In this document: positions 39,671 through 58,400 of the stretch, in pieces | How the letters are laid out: every line of letters begins with the position of its first letter | Position numbering within the stretch: position 1 is the first letter of the stretch | NCBI GenBank assembly: GCA_907165135.1 | Contig: OU015568.1 | Location: forward strand, 8,006,501-8,070,500 | Direction: 5' to 3' | Origin: Oikopleura dioica | Taxonomy: Eukaryota > Chordata > Appendicularia > Copelata > Oikopleuridae | Length of the DNA stretch: 64,000 nt | Position numbers and translations under genes: made by a program | Notes under the pieces: generated by a model | Database searches by the model: none | What the model saw: only the letters and a program-made list of their open reading frames with translations | Told to the model about the DNA's origin: nothing

Positions 39671-42600
39671 CTAGACGGCCATAAAAATGCCAAAATTTTC
39701 TTTTGTCCAAACTATAGATCCGCTTCTTCAGACCTAAAATTCATCAACGTCATTGTCGAAAACTTTCAGTATCCAGCCTTGATCGATAGCGGCTGCACCC
39801 GAACTTGCATTAAAGACACCCTCCCTTTTGTTCGTAAAACAATAAGTTCTGATGTTGAACTCTTGGTCGCAAATGATGAAATAGTGCGCCCAAGAGTAAT
39901 GTGTTCGCCCGTCAAAATAACGGTTCCTTCTGATGATGGTAAATTTACCCTAGATCCCCTACCTTTGGTTGTTTCGAACCTATCTTGCCCAATAATTTTA
40001 GGACTTGACGTCTTAAAAAGCGTTTCTTTTGCGATGGTGAGAACTTTATCACCCTTGAAAAACGTCGGGTAAAAACAATTAACCCATCAATCTTCTCGAA
40101 ACAATCAACGAAAGTCTCAGCAATCATCGAGGTTGACCTAAACTCTGACCTTGAATCAAAATCGCTTGAGAACTTTCAATCAGTGCGGGAAGCACAAGCG
40201 AAAAGGGCGAATTTCATTCCTGAAATAGGAAATTACGGGGATGCTTCTCAAAATGAAAAACTTTCACTCCAGGGTCTTACCGAAAAATATAAACTTGCAT
40301 TTTCTATGTCACCAGATGACCTTGGCAAGTTACATGGATTCAGATTCGCGCTCCCAACGCATGACGAATCCCTGTCAAGCCACCAACCTCCTAGACCAAT
40401 TCCAGTTCACTTGCGTGACCAAGTTGAAACCGAAATCAACAACTGGAAAAATCTTGGAATCATAGAGGAGACCCAGTCCGATTTTAACATCCCCCTCATT
40501 ATTCTCAAAAAGCCCGATAAAACAATTCGAATTTCGCTTGATGCTCGTGGGTTAAACAAGCTTCTAAAGCTAGATCGGTTCCCACTTCCCCACATGCTAA
40601 CTGTAATGACTAGAATAGGTGAAAAACTAACAAAGGGAGATGCATGTTACATAAGTAGTCTTGATTACCACCGTGGCTACTGGCAAGTACAGTGCGCCTC
40701 ATCTGACTCACATAAACTTGCCTTCAGCTTTGGTAACAAGCACTACCAAGCAAACAGAATGCTTTATGGAACAGCAACAGCTCCGAGTGCGTTTTCAAGA
40801 ATTATGTCAAAACTCATGAACCATCCCTCGATCATCATTTATTTGGATGATTTGATTATTATTGACAATTCTTTCGAAAAACACCTCAAAACACTCGAAT
40901 TTATTTTCCAACAGTGCCAAAATCACGGACTTCTACTAAGCGCGAAAAAGTGCAATTTATGCATGCGCGAAACAGATTTCCTTGGGCACAGAATTTCGAG
41001 ACAGGGAATCCAACCATCAGATAAGCACATTGCAGCAATACAGAAAATTGCTGTACCAACATCTAGAAAAGAGCTTAAACGCTACTTGGGAATGGTTACT
41101 TTTAATGCAAAATATGTCAAAGACGCATCCATAATTCTTGCGCCTTTGTATGAGCTCACAAGCCTGAAGAAAGAATTCAACTGGACGAGTAAACACCAGC
41201 AGGCTTTCGAAATTATGAATCAAAAGCTCAAAGAAAAACCAACACTTGGCCATTTTAAACTCGGCGCGAAGCTTCTTCTCGTGACCGACAGCTCAGGGCG
41301 AAGTGTTGGCGGGACCCTCTACCAATATCAAAATGAAAAACTAGTGGTTATTGGTTACTTTTCAAAAGCTCTCACGGGTCCTGATCTGAAAAGAAGCATG
41401 CGGGTAAAGGAACTCTTTGCGTTAACTTGGGGAATCAAATATTTCGAGTTTTACCTCCTCAATACAGAGTTCGATTGTGTTGTAGACCACAAAAGCCTGC
41501 TCTTTCTTTTCAAGGAACAACAACAGTCCAACTTGGATATCAAACTCACCAATATCCACTGCTATCTCCAGCAGTTTGATTTCACAATCATCCACAAGCC
41601 GGGAAACAGCCCGATCATGGCAAGTGCGGATTACTTTTCTCGCCTTCCAAGATCAAAAAGCTCCGACTTAGAGGACGATTCGGTGAACTTTGAGCTCCTT
41701 CCAGAACGCGTCTGTATGTTCCATCTTATGAACAATGATGAAAATGAAGTTATTTTCTCTTTCGGTTCCGAGAAAATAACAAAAACAAAAATGAGGAAAT
41801 TGCAAAAAGAGTGCAACCTCACCAACAATAAGCTCATTAAAGTGGAGAAATACAAAAAATCAAGATTCACGCTCAAAGACGGAATCTTGTTCTCCAAAAA
41901 TAAACTTGTTATCCCAGACCAACTTGCAAATGAATTCATACAGTACCTGCACTGTATAACGGGACATGCTGGTGCGCAGCAATTAAGCCAAATGTGCCAA
42001 AAATTTTTCATTAGCAATATCCAAATGAAACTTAGAGCCGTAACAAGCTCTTGCCCCACTTGCATTCAATTTAAACCGATCAAAAAGCTCAAACCATCAA
42101 TGATCGAGCGACGCAACTTCGAGTCAGTTCCTTTTGAGAAAACTTTCCTCGACCTTGTCGACTATGGAAGAGTTGACTCATCCAATAAAAGGTATCTGCT
42201 GACTTGTTGCGACTCTCTTACTGGGTTTCTAGACGGTTTACCATTGGGAACCAAGAGTGACAAAACTGTCGCCCAAGCGATCCTCACTCTTGTTCTCAGA
42301 CACGGGATCACCGAGGTTGTTGTAACTGACAACGGGCGTGAATTTGGACCGCTTTGCAAGCAAATTTTCGAGCGATTCCAAATCCGCCACGTTACAACAA
42401 CTGCATACCGATCCTGTTCAAATGGGAAAGTTGAAAGAATCCATCGCGAGATTCACATTCAACTCAAACATTTGAATGCAAATGATCGCAATTGGTCACA
42501 AAAATGGGAGCAAGCTAAATACTATCTCAATAACCTACCAAAAGCGACACTAGATGGGCTCTCAAGTAATGAAGCTCTCTACGGTAGGCCTTTTCATGTT

Positions 42601-43050
42601 CCTTACAAAATTGGAACATCAAATGATGGTGCCAAAGAACCATTTATAAAAGCTCTTAATGGTTATATAAAACAATTGCACCCTGCGATCCAAGCGTTCC
42701 AGGTACAGAGGTACCAAAAACTCCTCCGAAAAGATAAAAATAATTGCCCAGTTCTTGAACTTGGTACCCAAGTGCTAGTCTGGAAACCAAATCTTTTTGA
42801 CGGGAAATTAGGTACAAACTGGAGCGGCCCATATTATGTTCATAAAAGAATCTCTAAAGATTCTTACATTCTTAAATGCTCACTCACACAACGTGAGTAC
42901 CGCCGACACATAAGTCTGATCCGACCTCTCAAAAATAAGATCGGCGACTCAACAAAATTCGTCTCGATCAATGACGAAAATGATCAATCATCCAATCCCG
43001 ATAAAAACTCAATTGTGTCTCAAAAGAAATCAAGGAAGACACCCAAATAA
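39671..43050 (+). CDS. Pol of gypsy element: protease, RT, RNase H, integrase
   Basis: Replication and integration polyprotein. Directly after the gag TGA and in its frame comes the aspartic protease with ALIDSGCTRTC (DSG) and IILGLDVLK. One frame break near 40020 leads to the long open frame, whose first ATG is 40183 (955 aa from there). RT: YPLP-like FPLPHML, LDYHRGYWQ, and YLDDLIII (YxDD). RNase H: LLVTDSSGRSVGG and CVVDHKSLLF. Integrase: zinc region HCITGHAG...CPTC, catalytic Asp in FLDLVDYG, TDNGREFG, and Glu in SNGKVERIHRE. No chromodomain is obvious at the C-terminus (HISLIRPLKNK). All catalytic residues look present. Confidence 0.92.
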
Positions 43051-43415
43051 AAATTCAACTGCATCAAAAAAGAATGCAGAAACTAAAAAGATCCGAAAAA
43101 CAAAAATAATGATCCTGTTGCGCCCTCAAAAATGATCCTTCAAATTGGTCAAAACGATTACGACCCCGAAAATAAGTTCCTAAAAGAGGAGGGGAAGGGG
43201 AGAGATGCATTGTTGGTTTGCACTCTCATGAGCCCACTGTGAAGAGAGAGCTTGCTCTTGCTCTAAGTTTACATTTTTGGAAATCTTAATTTAGCGCCAT
43301 CTCAAAAGCACTAAAACTATTTTCAAAAATAGCGTGGAATGAGATATCTTGCTCTTGATATGTCCATGCACCCGTTTCATTCTAGATCCCTGATCGATCT
43401 CTAGAATTCGTTTAC

Positions 43416-43432
43416 TAAGGGGGAGAAGTTAT
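43416..43432 (+). other. Internal polypurine-tract-like site
   Basis: TACTAAGGGGGAGAAGT followed by TATTAC resembles the tract before the 3' LTR (CTAAGAAGGGGAGAATT). It could be a second plus-strand initiation site or a relic of an older 3' end. Confidence 0.4.
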
Positions 43433-43840
43433 TACCGCCGGGACAACAATGCACTGAGTTAACCAACACCGTACCCTAGGAATGTAAAACGATTATCTTC
43501 TTGGACCTTCGATAAGAATTTCGACTGTATGCTGGAAGTCCATCACCACCCGCTTAAGCAACGTTCAATTTCAAGTGCCATGAGCCTGCATTAGCTCATG
43601 AAAAATATCCGTGGTAAGTCAGCTTAGTCAGCAGAAGGAACCTGCGATATCAAACCCTGCCACAGCCCGCACAGCACATTTGATGGCTACTGGACGCGTT
43701 GACCTCTACAACTGCTGGAGTCTGCTCCCAATGGCGCCAAACGGGTTCAGATTTACCTTCAGAAGCACGTTACACGACTACAGTAGAAGCGAAAATTGCC
43801 CGCTTCGCATGCAGCTTAGTACACGAAACCCGAGTAACAT

Positions 43841-44160
43841 CCGATTCTGCTCGTGTGGAGAAGAACTGATGAAAGAGACTCAAATGCTTACAAAAGAAGC
43901 ACCAAAAATTATCACCAAACGAGTCTTCTCGTGTGGAGAAGAATTGGTGACTGCGATTCAAATGCTCACAGACAAAGCATCAAAACATCAAACGAGTCTT
44001 CTCGTGTGGAGAAGAATTGATGACTGCGATTCAAATGCTCACAGAAGAAGCATCAAAACATCAAACGAGTCTTCTCGTGTGGAGAAGAATTGATGACTGG
44101 AATCCAAATGCTTACAGAAGAAGCATCAAAACATCCGATTCTGCTCGCGTGGAGAAGAAA
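43841..44160 (+). repeat. 72-bp-unit tandem repeat inside the gypsy element
   Basis: At least four units share the core TCGTGTGGAGAAGAA...GATGAC...CAAATGCT.ACA followed by AAGCA and CATCAAACGAGTCT. Neighbouring units differ at few positions. A partial fifth unit starts near 44133. Confidence 0.85.
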
Positions 44161-44176
44161 CGATGAAAACAATCTA

Positions 44177-44312
44177 CAAAAGTAAGATAGCGCGGCAAAC
44201 AAATCGCCACGAGGCGCAAAGATCACAAAAGTAAGACTGCGCGGCAACCAAATTGCCATGAGGCGCAAAGATCACAAAATTAAGACTGCGCGGCCAACAA
44301 ATTGCCACCGTA
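44177..44312 (+). repeat. 49-bp-unit tandem repeat inside the gypsy element
   Basis: About 2.7 copies of a unit containing AAGACTGCGCGGCAAC, AAATTGCCATGAGGCG and CAAAGATCACAAAA. The start codon of the third ORF lies in the second unit. Confidence 0.8.
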
Positions 44313-45313
44313 TTACTACTTATTTCCTGAGGCGTTATTCCATGATAAAGCTAATTCACAAAATCTGCCGAAGTTTTTTCAGAATGCCAACCATGGGCGA
44401 CACAATGCGATATGACTTCTATCACTTCTACGATGGCAGCAATAAACAGATGTTTAACCGATACTGCCTCCCTTACCTATTCAATCTCCAAGTGGACGTT
44501 TCGATCCTGGACTCTGCGAAATGGAAAAGACTGTACGATGTGACAAACCTGATCCAACGAAGCAAACAAGTCTTCTACGATAGGTCAAACGAAGAAAGAA
44601 TCTACTTCACTGAAGGCGACTATCAACATGTTTTCGACTTCTGGAAAGAAGTTGTTGCCGGAGAACCACTGCTTACTTGGCTGGCGAAAACTGCTGCGAT
44701 CAATGAGGTTCTGCTGTGTCTTGAAATACCACAAAAGTATGGACCAATGGTACTTACAAAGTTCAAACAACAGTTCAACGCACGACGACGAGTATTCAAT
44801 GACCTTCGCACCTTCCGGACATTCGAAACCGAAGCAACTGAAGCAATTTCCTCACTGGATCAGTTTCTGAAAGAGTTAGCCCAGTTGTCGGAAAACTTAC
44901 ACCCGTCGCAAAGCTCAACCCATGATTTACACTCAGTCCTGAGCAACGCGCAATCAACGATGACCAACGCTGACCCGCCCTCTGATCCATCAACAATTAC
45001 AACTGCTTCCTTATCACCAAAGAATGCCGAGAGGATTTCAACTGAACTGTCAACAGAAGAAACACCAACAACAAGTGCCACCCAGATACCACCAGACCAG
45101 CCGATATTACAAGCAACCCTAGATAACCCATTCGATTTCGATTTGAACGACTGGCTCAAGAAACAAGAAAGCAACCCGCCTTTATACTCGACCAATTCAG
45201 CCGACCTAGACTCTCTATTCAGCAGCAGCACGCCGTACGATCAGTCTCCATCCAGCAATACAGTCCTTGGAGCGTCAGTGGATGACACGATTGATTTGAT
45301 CCGCAATGGATAA
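44258..45313 (+). CDS. Third ORF of gypsy element, unknown function (not env-like)
   Basis: A 351-aa open frame between the tandem repeats and the 3' LTR. The N-terminus is basic. Residues about 45-200 are helical and charged, with an aromatic-rich stretch (MRYDFYHFYDGSNKQMFNRY) and a run resembling an alpha-helical bundle. The last 150 residues are Ser/Thr/Pro/Asp-rich and acidic. I see no signal peptide, no membrane segment, no Cys pattern and no furin-type site, so it does not look like the envelope gene carried by some gypsy elements at this position. Unlike gag, the frame is intact. I do not recognise a family. Confidence 0.7.
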   Translation: MRRKDHKIKTARPTNCHRITTYFLRRYSMIKLIHKICRSFFRMPTMGDTMRYDFYHFYDGSNKQMFNRYCLPYLFNLQVDVSILDSAKWKRLYDVTNLIQRSKQVFYDRSNEERIYFTEGDYQHVFDFWKEVVAGEPLLTWLAKTAAINEVLLCLEIPQKYGPMVLTKFKQQFNARRRVFNDLRTFRTFETEATEAISSLDQFLKELAQLSENLHPSQSSTHDLHSVLSNAQSTMTNADPPSDPSTITTASLSPKNAERISTELSTEETPTTSATQIPPDQPILQATLDNPFDFDLNDWLKKQESNPPLYSTNSADLDSLFSSSTPYDQSPSSNTVLGASVDDTIDLIRNG

Positions 45314-45354
45314 ATACAGGTGCAAAAGTCATAAATTCTAAGAAGGGGAGAATT

Positions 45355-45830
45355 TGTAGTGGTTATTACTATGCTGCGAATATGACTTTTGCAGCAAGTT
45401 CAAATCGAGCGCGCTCAATGGTCATAAAACCATTAGCGCGCGCATTTCAAAACCGCTCACCTCCAGCGCTGGCCCAGCATGGCCCATAAAACGATTACCG
45501 CCCTAGCCCACTACAAAATTTTACGACTACCTCCCTTTGTGGCTACTACCTACCGCTACCTCATTGGCTACCACCGACACGGTTGGTACCCATTGTTCTG
45601 AATACGGCTACCACCTACTGTCTATAAATAGCGCCTCATCCTTTTCTGTACACTCATACACTCATTCACCATTCACGCAAATCCACGAAAGCCCAAAAAG
45701 GGTAAAATACTGTTCTGCTCCTACTGACTGCTCTGTCAGTACAATAAACGCTCCGTAGTTGTTTCAACTACCCCCACAACAAAACGCGTTAGTCTCCAAC
45801 ATTTGTTATTGCATATATAAAAGCACTACA
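45355..45830 (+). repeat. 3' LTR
   Basis: Same length and, by eye, same sequence as the 5' LTR. It is preceded by the purine tract AAGAAGGGGAGAATT (about 45340-45354), the likely plus-strand primer. Confidence 0.95.
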
Positions 45831-45924
45831 GTTATGAACGTTGATCTGAATGATCTGCTTTGGACAGAGTCGATTAAATAGGAGTAAAATTCTTCAGAGG
45901 GAAAGGTGGAGAACTTCGTCCGCT

Positions 45925-46150
45925 TTACATCTCCCATGGGAAGGAGGCGAGGATGAGCCAGCAGGCGAGAACAGCGTTGCAGAGGTTGATCTGGGGAGTT
46001 CTCGTGCAACTCGAGGGGTAACCTGGGGAGTTCGAAGGAGACCAGCTCGGGCCTACAAAAATACCGTTACTCGAGCCATTCTAGAGATAAAGGACTTACG
46101 CCGCCGGAGAGCTGTCGCATAGCGGGAACGGCCAATCGTCGGGCGATCAT
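45925..46150 (-). CDS. Small mitochondrial-type protein (candidate)
   Basis: The start ATG at 46150 lies 7 nt after a CT-rich TTCTCTTCAG acceptor. The first exon encodes MIARRLAVPAMRQLSGG, which looks like a mitochondrial presequence. It is followed by a 48-nt GT..AG intron and a second exon starting with an Arg/Leu segment. If a further 33-nt GT..AG stretch is also removed, the protein ends in a hydrophobic segment (INLCNAVLACWLILASFPWEM). Otherwise it continues as a Ser/Pro-rich tail. The first form resembles a tiny single-span respiratory-chain subunit, but I cannot name it. The LTR element lies just past the 3' end. Confidence 0.4.
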
Positions 46151-46315
46151 GATTTCTCTGAAGAGAAAAGATATTTAGACAATGTTTGCTGTCGGAATTA
46201 GACATTAGGGCAGTAGAATAATCGCTAGAAAGAAAGGAAATTGGTCTAGGTTTCCAGAGGGTGAAACAGCAAAATACGATTTAGGAGCGAAGATTGAACA
46301 AGACGAAACACATTC

Positions 46316-53956
<7,641 letters not shown>

Positions 53957-54822
53957 TTTCGATTGGCGACTCCGGTTTTCCGATGCCCGATTTCTGCCGA
54001 CTGACTCTAGAATTCCGCATTTAGCAGTACTTTCTCTCTCAGAGAATTTTTCAGAAAGGCAAATCTGATTTCGCAGCTCATGAAGTTGGATAAGAAGTTA
54101 CTTTCGATTACATAATTTTCATACGGTTATATCTCTAGAATTTCGCTCTTCGGAAAATCTCTAAAGATTCATCAAAATGTCTCTTAATCGTGTCTCAATC
54201 AAATTTCACGTAAATTTCGGTATCGGGAGGAATGCAGTGGGAGATAAGGAAAAAGGAAAGTTACGCTAGTGTTGTCTGAGAATTGAAGGATCGAGGCGGT
54301 GGCCAATCAAAATCGCGAGCCGGCCAAATGAGAGGCCAATCGAGCGGGACGCTCTTGGGCGCGCGTTGTGCAATTCTCACGAATCGACGCGAAAATGAAG
54401 AGATTCGCGCCCAAGGAAGACATCCAATCTACTGAAAACACGCCTCTGGCCAGATCTCATTAATTTTGCCATAGAATCTTACCCAGATTGATAGATCGAA
54501 ATATTAATTTTTCAGTATCAAATACCTAAATCTTTTAGATTTTAATATTAATTAGTAATAAATATTTATTTTAATCGGTAAAATTAATTATTATTTAGCA
54601 GAAATAGAATTTATACATTATGAATTATGCATAATTATGGTGGAATAAAGAAAACCATGGATAAAAGCGTTTTAAAGTTCTCTCTTTTTAGAAATTGATG
54701 GTACATTTCCTCTGACATTACACTTTTCCCATGTAATACTGTGTTAATCTTTCAGTCACACTTTGCACGTGGCTTTTCGAACTACAGTAACTCGACTAAA
54801 GATTACAAGTAATCTTCCTAGA
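53957..54822. promoter_or_regulatory. Divergent intergenic region between PRPF8 and TMEM218-like gene
   Basis: An 866-bp spacer between divergent genes. GC-richer sequence near 54290-54420 holds two GGCCAATC (CCAAT-box) sites at about 54300 and 54341; the rest, especially 54470-54700, is very AT-rich. A CTTCCTAG acceptor ends 2 nt before the ATG at 54823. Promoter function is inferred from position. Confidence 0.45.
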
Positions 54823-55338
54823 ATGATTGGCCCTGGAGTTTGGATCCTCATCGTTGCTTGGAGCCTCGCGCTCGTTGGGTTTCTCTTCTTCGTAAGAAAA
54901 ATGGCGTGATTCTGACTCTAGCGTTTCTTTTCAGAGCAGAGCAGAAAAGATGGTCTACGCGATATTTCTTCTCATGGTCGCCGTAGCCACTACGATTTTG
55001 CTTGCTGTACTGCCAGAGGAAAGCGCGAATCCGATCTCAAGAACAGTTGAAGAAGAGGAGACCAGTATCAATTCTATTTTGCAAATAGGTAATTATTTAA
55101 ATTCAAGATAGTACCCATAAAGTTCTCTATGTAAGAAAAAGTAAGAAATTAATAAATCGTCGGTCTTTGACTCAAGTTTTTAGATTTCCCCCTTTCTCAG
55201 ATGATACTCATGAGTTCAAATAAATTTTTAGTTTATATCATATTTGCTCCGACCGCACTTCTATCATCCTACGTCGCCTATTACTACACCACCGGGGTCA
55301 TTTCTCTCCGTCCGAAGCCGATCAACAAGCCCTGGTGA
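54823..55338 (+). CDS. TMEM218-like small membrane protein
   Basis: Exons 54823-54891, 54935-55088 and 55232-55338 close to 109 aa. Three membrane segments are evident: GVWILIVAWSLALVGFLFF, MVYAIFLLMVAVATTILLAVL, and IIFAPTALLSSYVAYYY. The loop after TM2 is acidic (PEESANP...EEEET) and the C-terminus is short and basic (LRPKPINKPW). Length, three-span layout and the SRAE motif after TM1 fit TMEM218, a ciliary transition-zone protein (family knowledge). It precedes TIMELESS by about 100 bp on the same strand. Confidence 0.6.
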
Positions 55339-55442
55339 ATCATTCTTCTTTGCTCAATGTACAAAACACTTGTTTTATTTTTCTACCTGTTTCAAATCTA
55401 TTCTTTTTTTAACGATTCGTGTGTAATTTTTTTATCGCAGAA

Positions 55443-58400
55443 ATGGAGGGGATCGAAATGGACGTAGACTATGAGCGAGACAGGCAGAAAGAAAAAGAGG
55501 AGTATGAAGACGAGAAGAAGCTCCTGCTGACAACGATGACTACCATTGGATTCGACGCAGATGGGAGCTATAAACTCGACCAATACGCCCTAAGTACGCC
55601 CTCTTTTTCCCAACTTCCTTATTATAGCTAATATTTTAAAAAGAGAGTATGAAATGATTTTTATTAAGATTGATAGGTATAAAAATAGTCTAGTCATCAT
55701 AGACATAGGTCGTTAAAATTAAATTTCAGACAGTATCCGAGTAATTATAAAACTCGTTATGAAGCGCGACCCTCACTGCGAAGTGCGTCAAGTAATTGGC
55801 AGCTCGAACATTTGGGAAACCGATTTGATCCCAATTTTAAAGCAGCATTCTGACAGTGAAGACCTCTTCCGATCAGTCATTCGGCTCATGTTCTTACTTT
55901 CTATGCCCACTGCTGAAGTATTCCGACAATACTACGGGAAAGAAGATTTTCCAAAAGACGCAGAGTTTCAGTATAATTACAGAAACGTGGAAGAGACTCT
56001 TTCGAAGTACAAAGAGCTCTTCGACGACGTCGACTTGTGGAAAGCTCTCAAGAGCGAGTTCCAGCGAGTTCTTTCAACTTCTTGGGAGGATCAGTCAAAA
56101 GCGGATTCTGTTTGCGTTGAGAGAATGCTCCATATTATCCGACAAATTCTCCATGTTCCGTCGAACGAAAATGATCAAAATCGAGCTCCTGGAGAGGATA
56201 CTGTCCACGATAAAGTTTGCCGAAGTCTTATAGAATCTGATCTTTCTTCTGTGCTTATCTTGATCGCTTCAAATGACGATTGCGTACAGTACAGACCCCT
56301 TGTCATGGAAATTATCGCGTATATGCTCAGAGAACAGGATCCAAAAGCTCTCGCGCAGGTGATTGTCTTCCTTGATTGCATTTTTTAAAAACGATTAGGA
56401 CAATACGAAAGCAGAAAGAGACGCAATGATGAGTGAGCTCAAAAAAGATGCAGATAAAGAAGCAATGGCCCGACGACTAGCCTCGCAAATGACAAGTTCG
56501 CGTCACTCGCGGTTCGGTGGCACATTCGCCGTCATCAACAATCAGGGAAAGAACATTGTGACAAACAAGCTCTACAAAAATGTTAATGAAGTTTCAAGAG
56601 ACAGAGTCAAGGACAGAACCAAAACGAGAACGAGAAAGTGCAAAGGAGAAGAACTGCATGTTCATAGAACTGCCTCGCGAAAGACGAGAGCGGTTATGCA
56701 GAAATTCTGTGACAGGAAAGATTTTTCAATCGTCTTTTCAAAATATATGAGTATTGAGAAATTCTTGACGTTTCAATTCGAAAATCTTCCGAAAGATTCC
56801 TAGACTACGGTTACAATTCTTGCATGGCATCAGCGCGCCATCAAATTCTCCGCGAAGGCGACACCCTTGAAGAAAACAACGAGGTCTTCTACTTCCACAA
56901 CATGACGGTGTTCATGAACTACGCAATAAACAGGCCAATCTGGAGCCTGTCGCAGAAAATCGGCTTTATTTCTGAGACGCTCTCAATCCCCGCGCTCTCT
57001 TTTATTGAGCGCTCCATGCACAAGTATGACGAGAATATACGCTGCGACAAGCAGAGACAGAATAAATGGACAACGAAACTTAATTTCGCGATTCGAGCTT
57101 TTCAGGTTTGTCTGTCAGCCCCTCCTGAGTCCTTGGGTGGCCCAGAGAATCAATACGGTAGCTTATCGAGTATTTCTAGCAAATTATGAAGACAATTTTG
57201 ACGATGCACAAGTCAAAAGATGAGAGTATGAAGCAATCGGCAAACCAGATCAAAGAACAGATCCTTTATACACCAGAATACAGAGAAATCATTCCAATGC
57301 TCATGAAACAATTCAAGTAAAATTCAAGTGGATTTTGATCGATTGCTTTTAATTTTTGATTAGGCCAAATTTCCAGACGAAAAACTATTTACGAGATCTG
57401 ATCATGGCGCAGCACTGGTTATTAAAGCTCCTCGACGGCAGTAAAGACGTCGTCGTGCGGGCTAAGAAAAAAGGATCAAATCGAAAGCGGGCAAAGAGAG
57501 CAAAGGATAAACCGCAGAAGCCAAAGCCGATTACAGACGAGGCGGAGAAAGATGGAACTTGGAATGATATCGTTGACGATATCAATCTTGCAAGAGTTGG
57601 GGATATTGACGTCGACGAGGTGATGCAATACGGATTGCTGTCAGTAGAAGATGGCTCTATGAAAGGTTAGTTTGATAGCCTTCAACTCTAGCGCTGTAGT
57701 TTCAATTTGTGATTCGTGATATGAATCATATGATTTGTTAATGCTTTGCAGAACGATTTTATATTCGAGTATGCGTTTATTGTCACAGTTTTTTAAATGT
57801 CTCAAGTTCACCCCAAGTTTTGCTTGTGCTATTGATTTCATTTTATAAGAATATCTTTTATCCTCAATCTAACATACTAACCGTAATCAAGGCTAAAGTT
57901 TTCATTTTATCGTTTCTGTAATGAAATGCGGTCTCAAAATGTATTTATATGAAAACTTACAGCTGATGTAGCAGCTGGGCTCTCCCCTATTTTGATGCGC
58001 TTACAGATGCCCTCTAACAGGCATATCAGTCAAAAACAGGCCGCCTAAAATAATAAACAACACTAGGAGAAAGGACATATTTCCTGCCTTGAGCCTTTCG
58101 AGAAATGAAGTTTGATTCTCATATATTCTCAATTAAAATATGATAATTAAGCACTTGGCGCGATTCAACTGGCGCTGCATGGGAGAGAACGCGTGAGAGA
58201 CGTTTCCTCAGCCGAGTTATCGCTTCGATTGCTACGCGCAGCGAAGCACTTGTGGCCTGAGAAGGTTGAATTCGGCGAGTTGGAGAACGAAGTTGAAACG
58301 CTAGAGATTTTATGCAAAGAAAAATTGCCCGACGAGGCGTTTCCTGAAGAACAGGAGAATCAAAGGAATGGGTTTATTTTATTTAGACTTCAAACAGATC

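Larger units (their letters stand above)
37527..45830 (+). mobile_element. Full-length Ty3/gypsy LTR retrotransposon with extra 3' ORF
   Basis: An 8.3-kb element with two 476-bp LTRs (37527-38002 and 45355-45830) starting TGTAGTGG and ending CACTACA, flanked by the 4-bp duplication GTTA (37523-37526 and 45831-45834). By eye I find no difference between the LTRs, so the insertion is young. Gene order: gag (38334-39670), protease-RT-RNase H-integrase (39671-43050), a 1.2-kb noncoding stretch with tandem repeats, and a third ORF (44258-45313). RT before integrase and the protease motif place it in Ty3/gypsy. It sits between MDH2 and the small minus-strand gene at 45925-46150. Several single-base frame breaks interrupt gag and the protease/RT junction. 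Confidence 0.93.

Noticed and set aside
44258-45313. Third gypsy ORF as an envelope gene
   Set aside because: No signal peptide, membrane segment, Cys framework or cleavage site is visible.
45850-46122. Plus-strand 90-codon frame rich in Arg
   Set aside because: It is opposite the small minus-strand gene, which has a trans-splice-like acceptor and a presequence.
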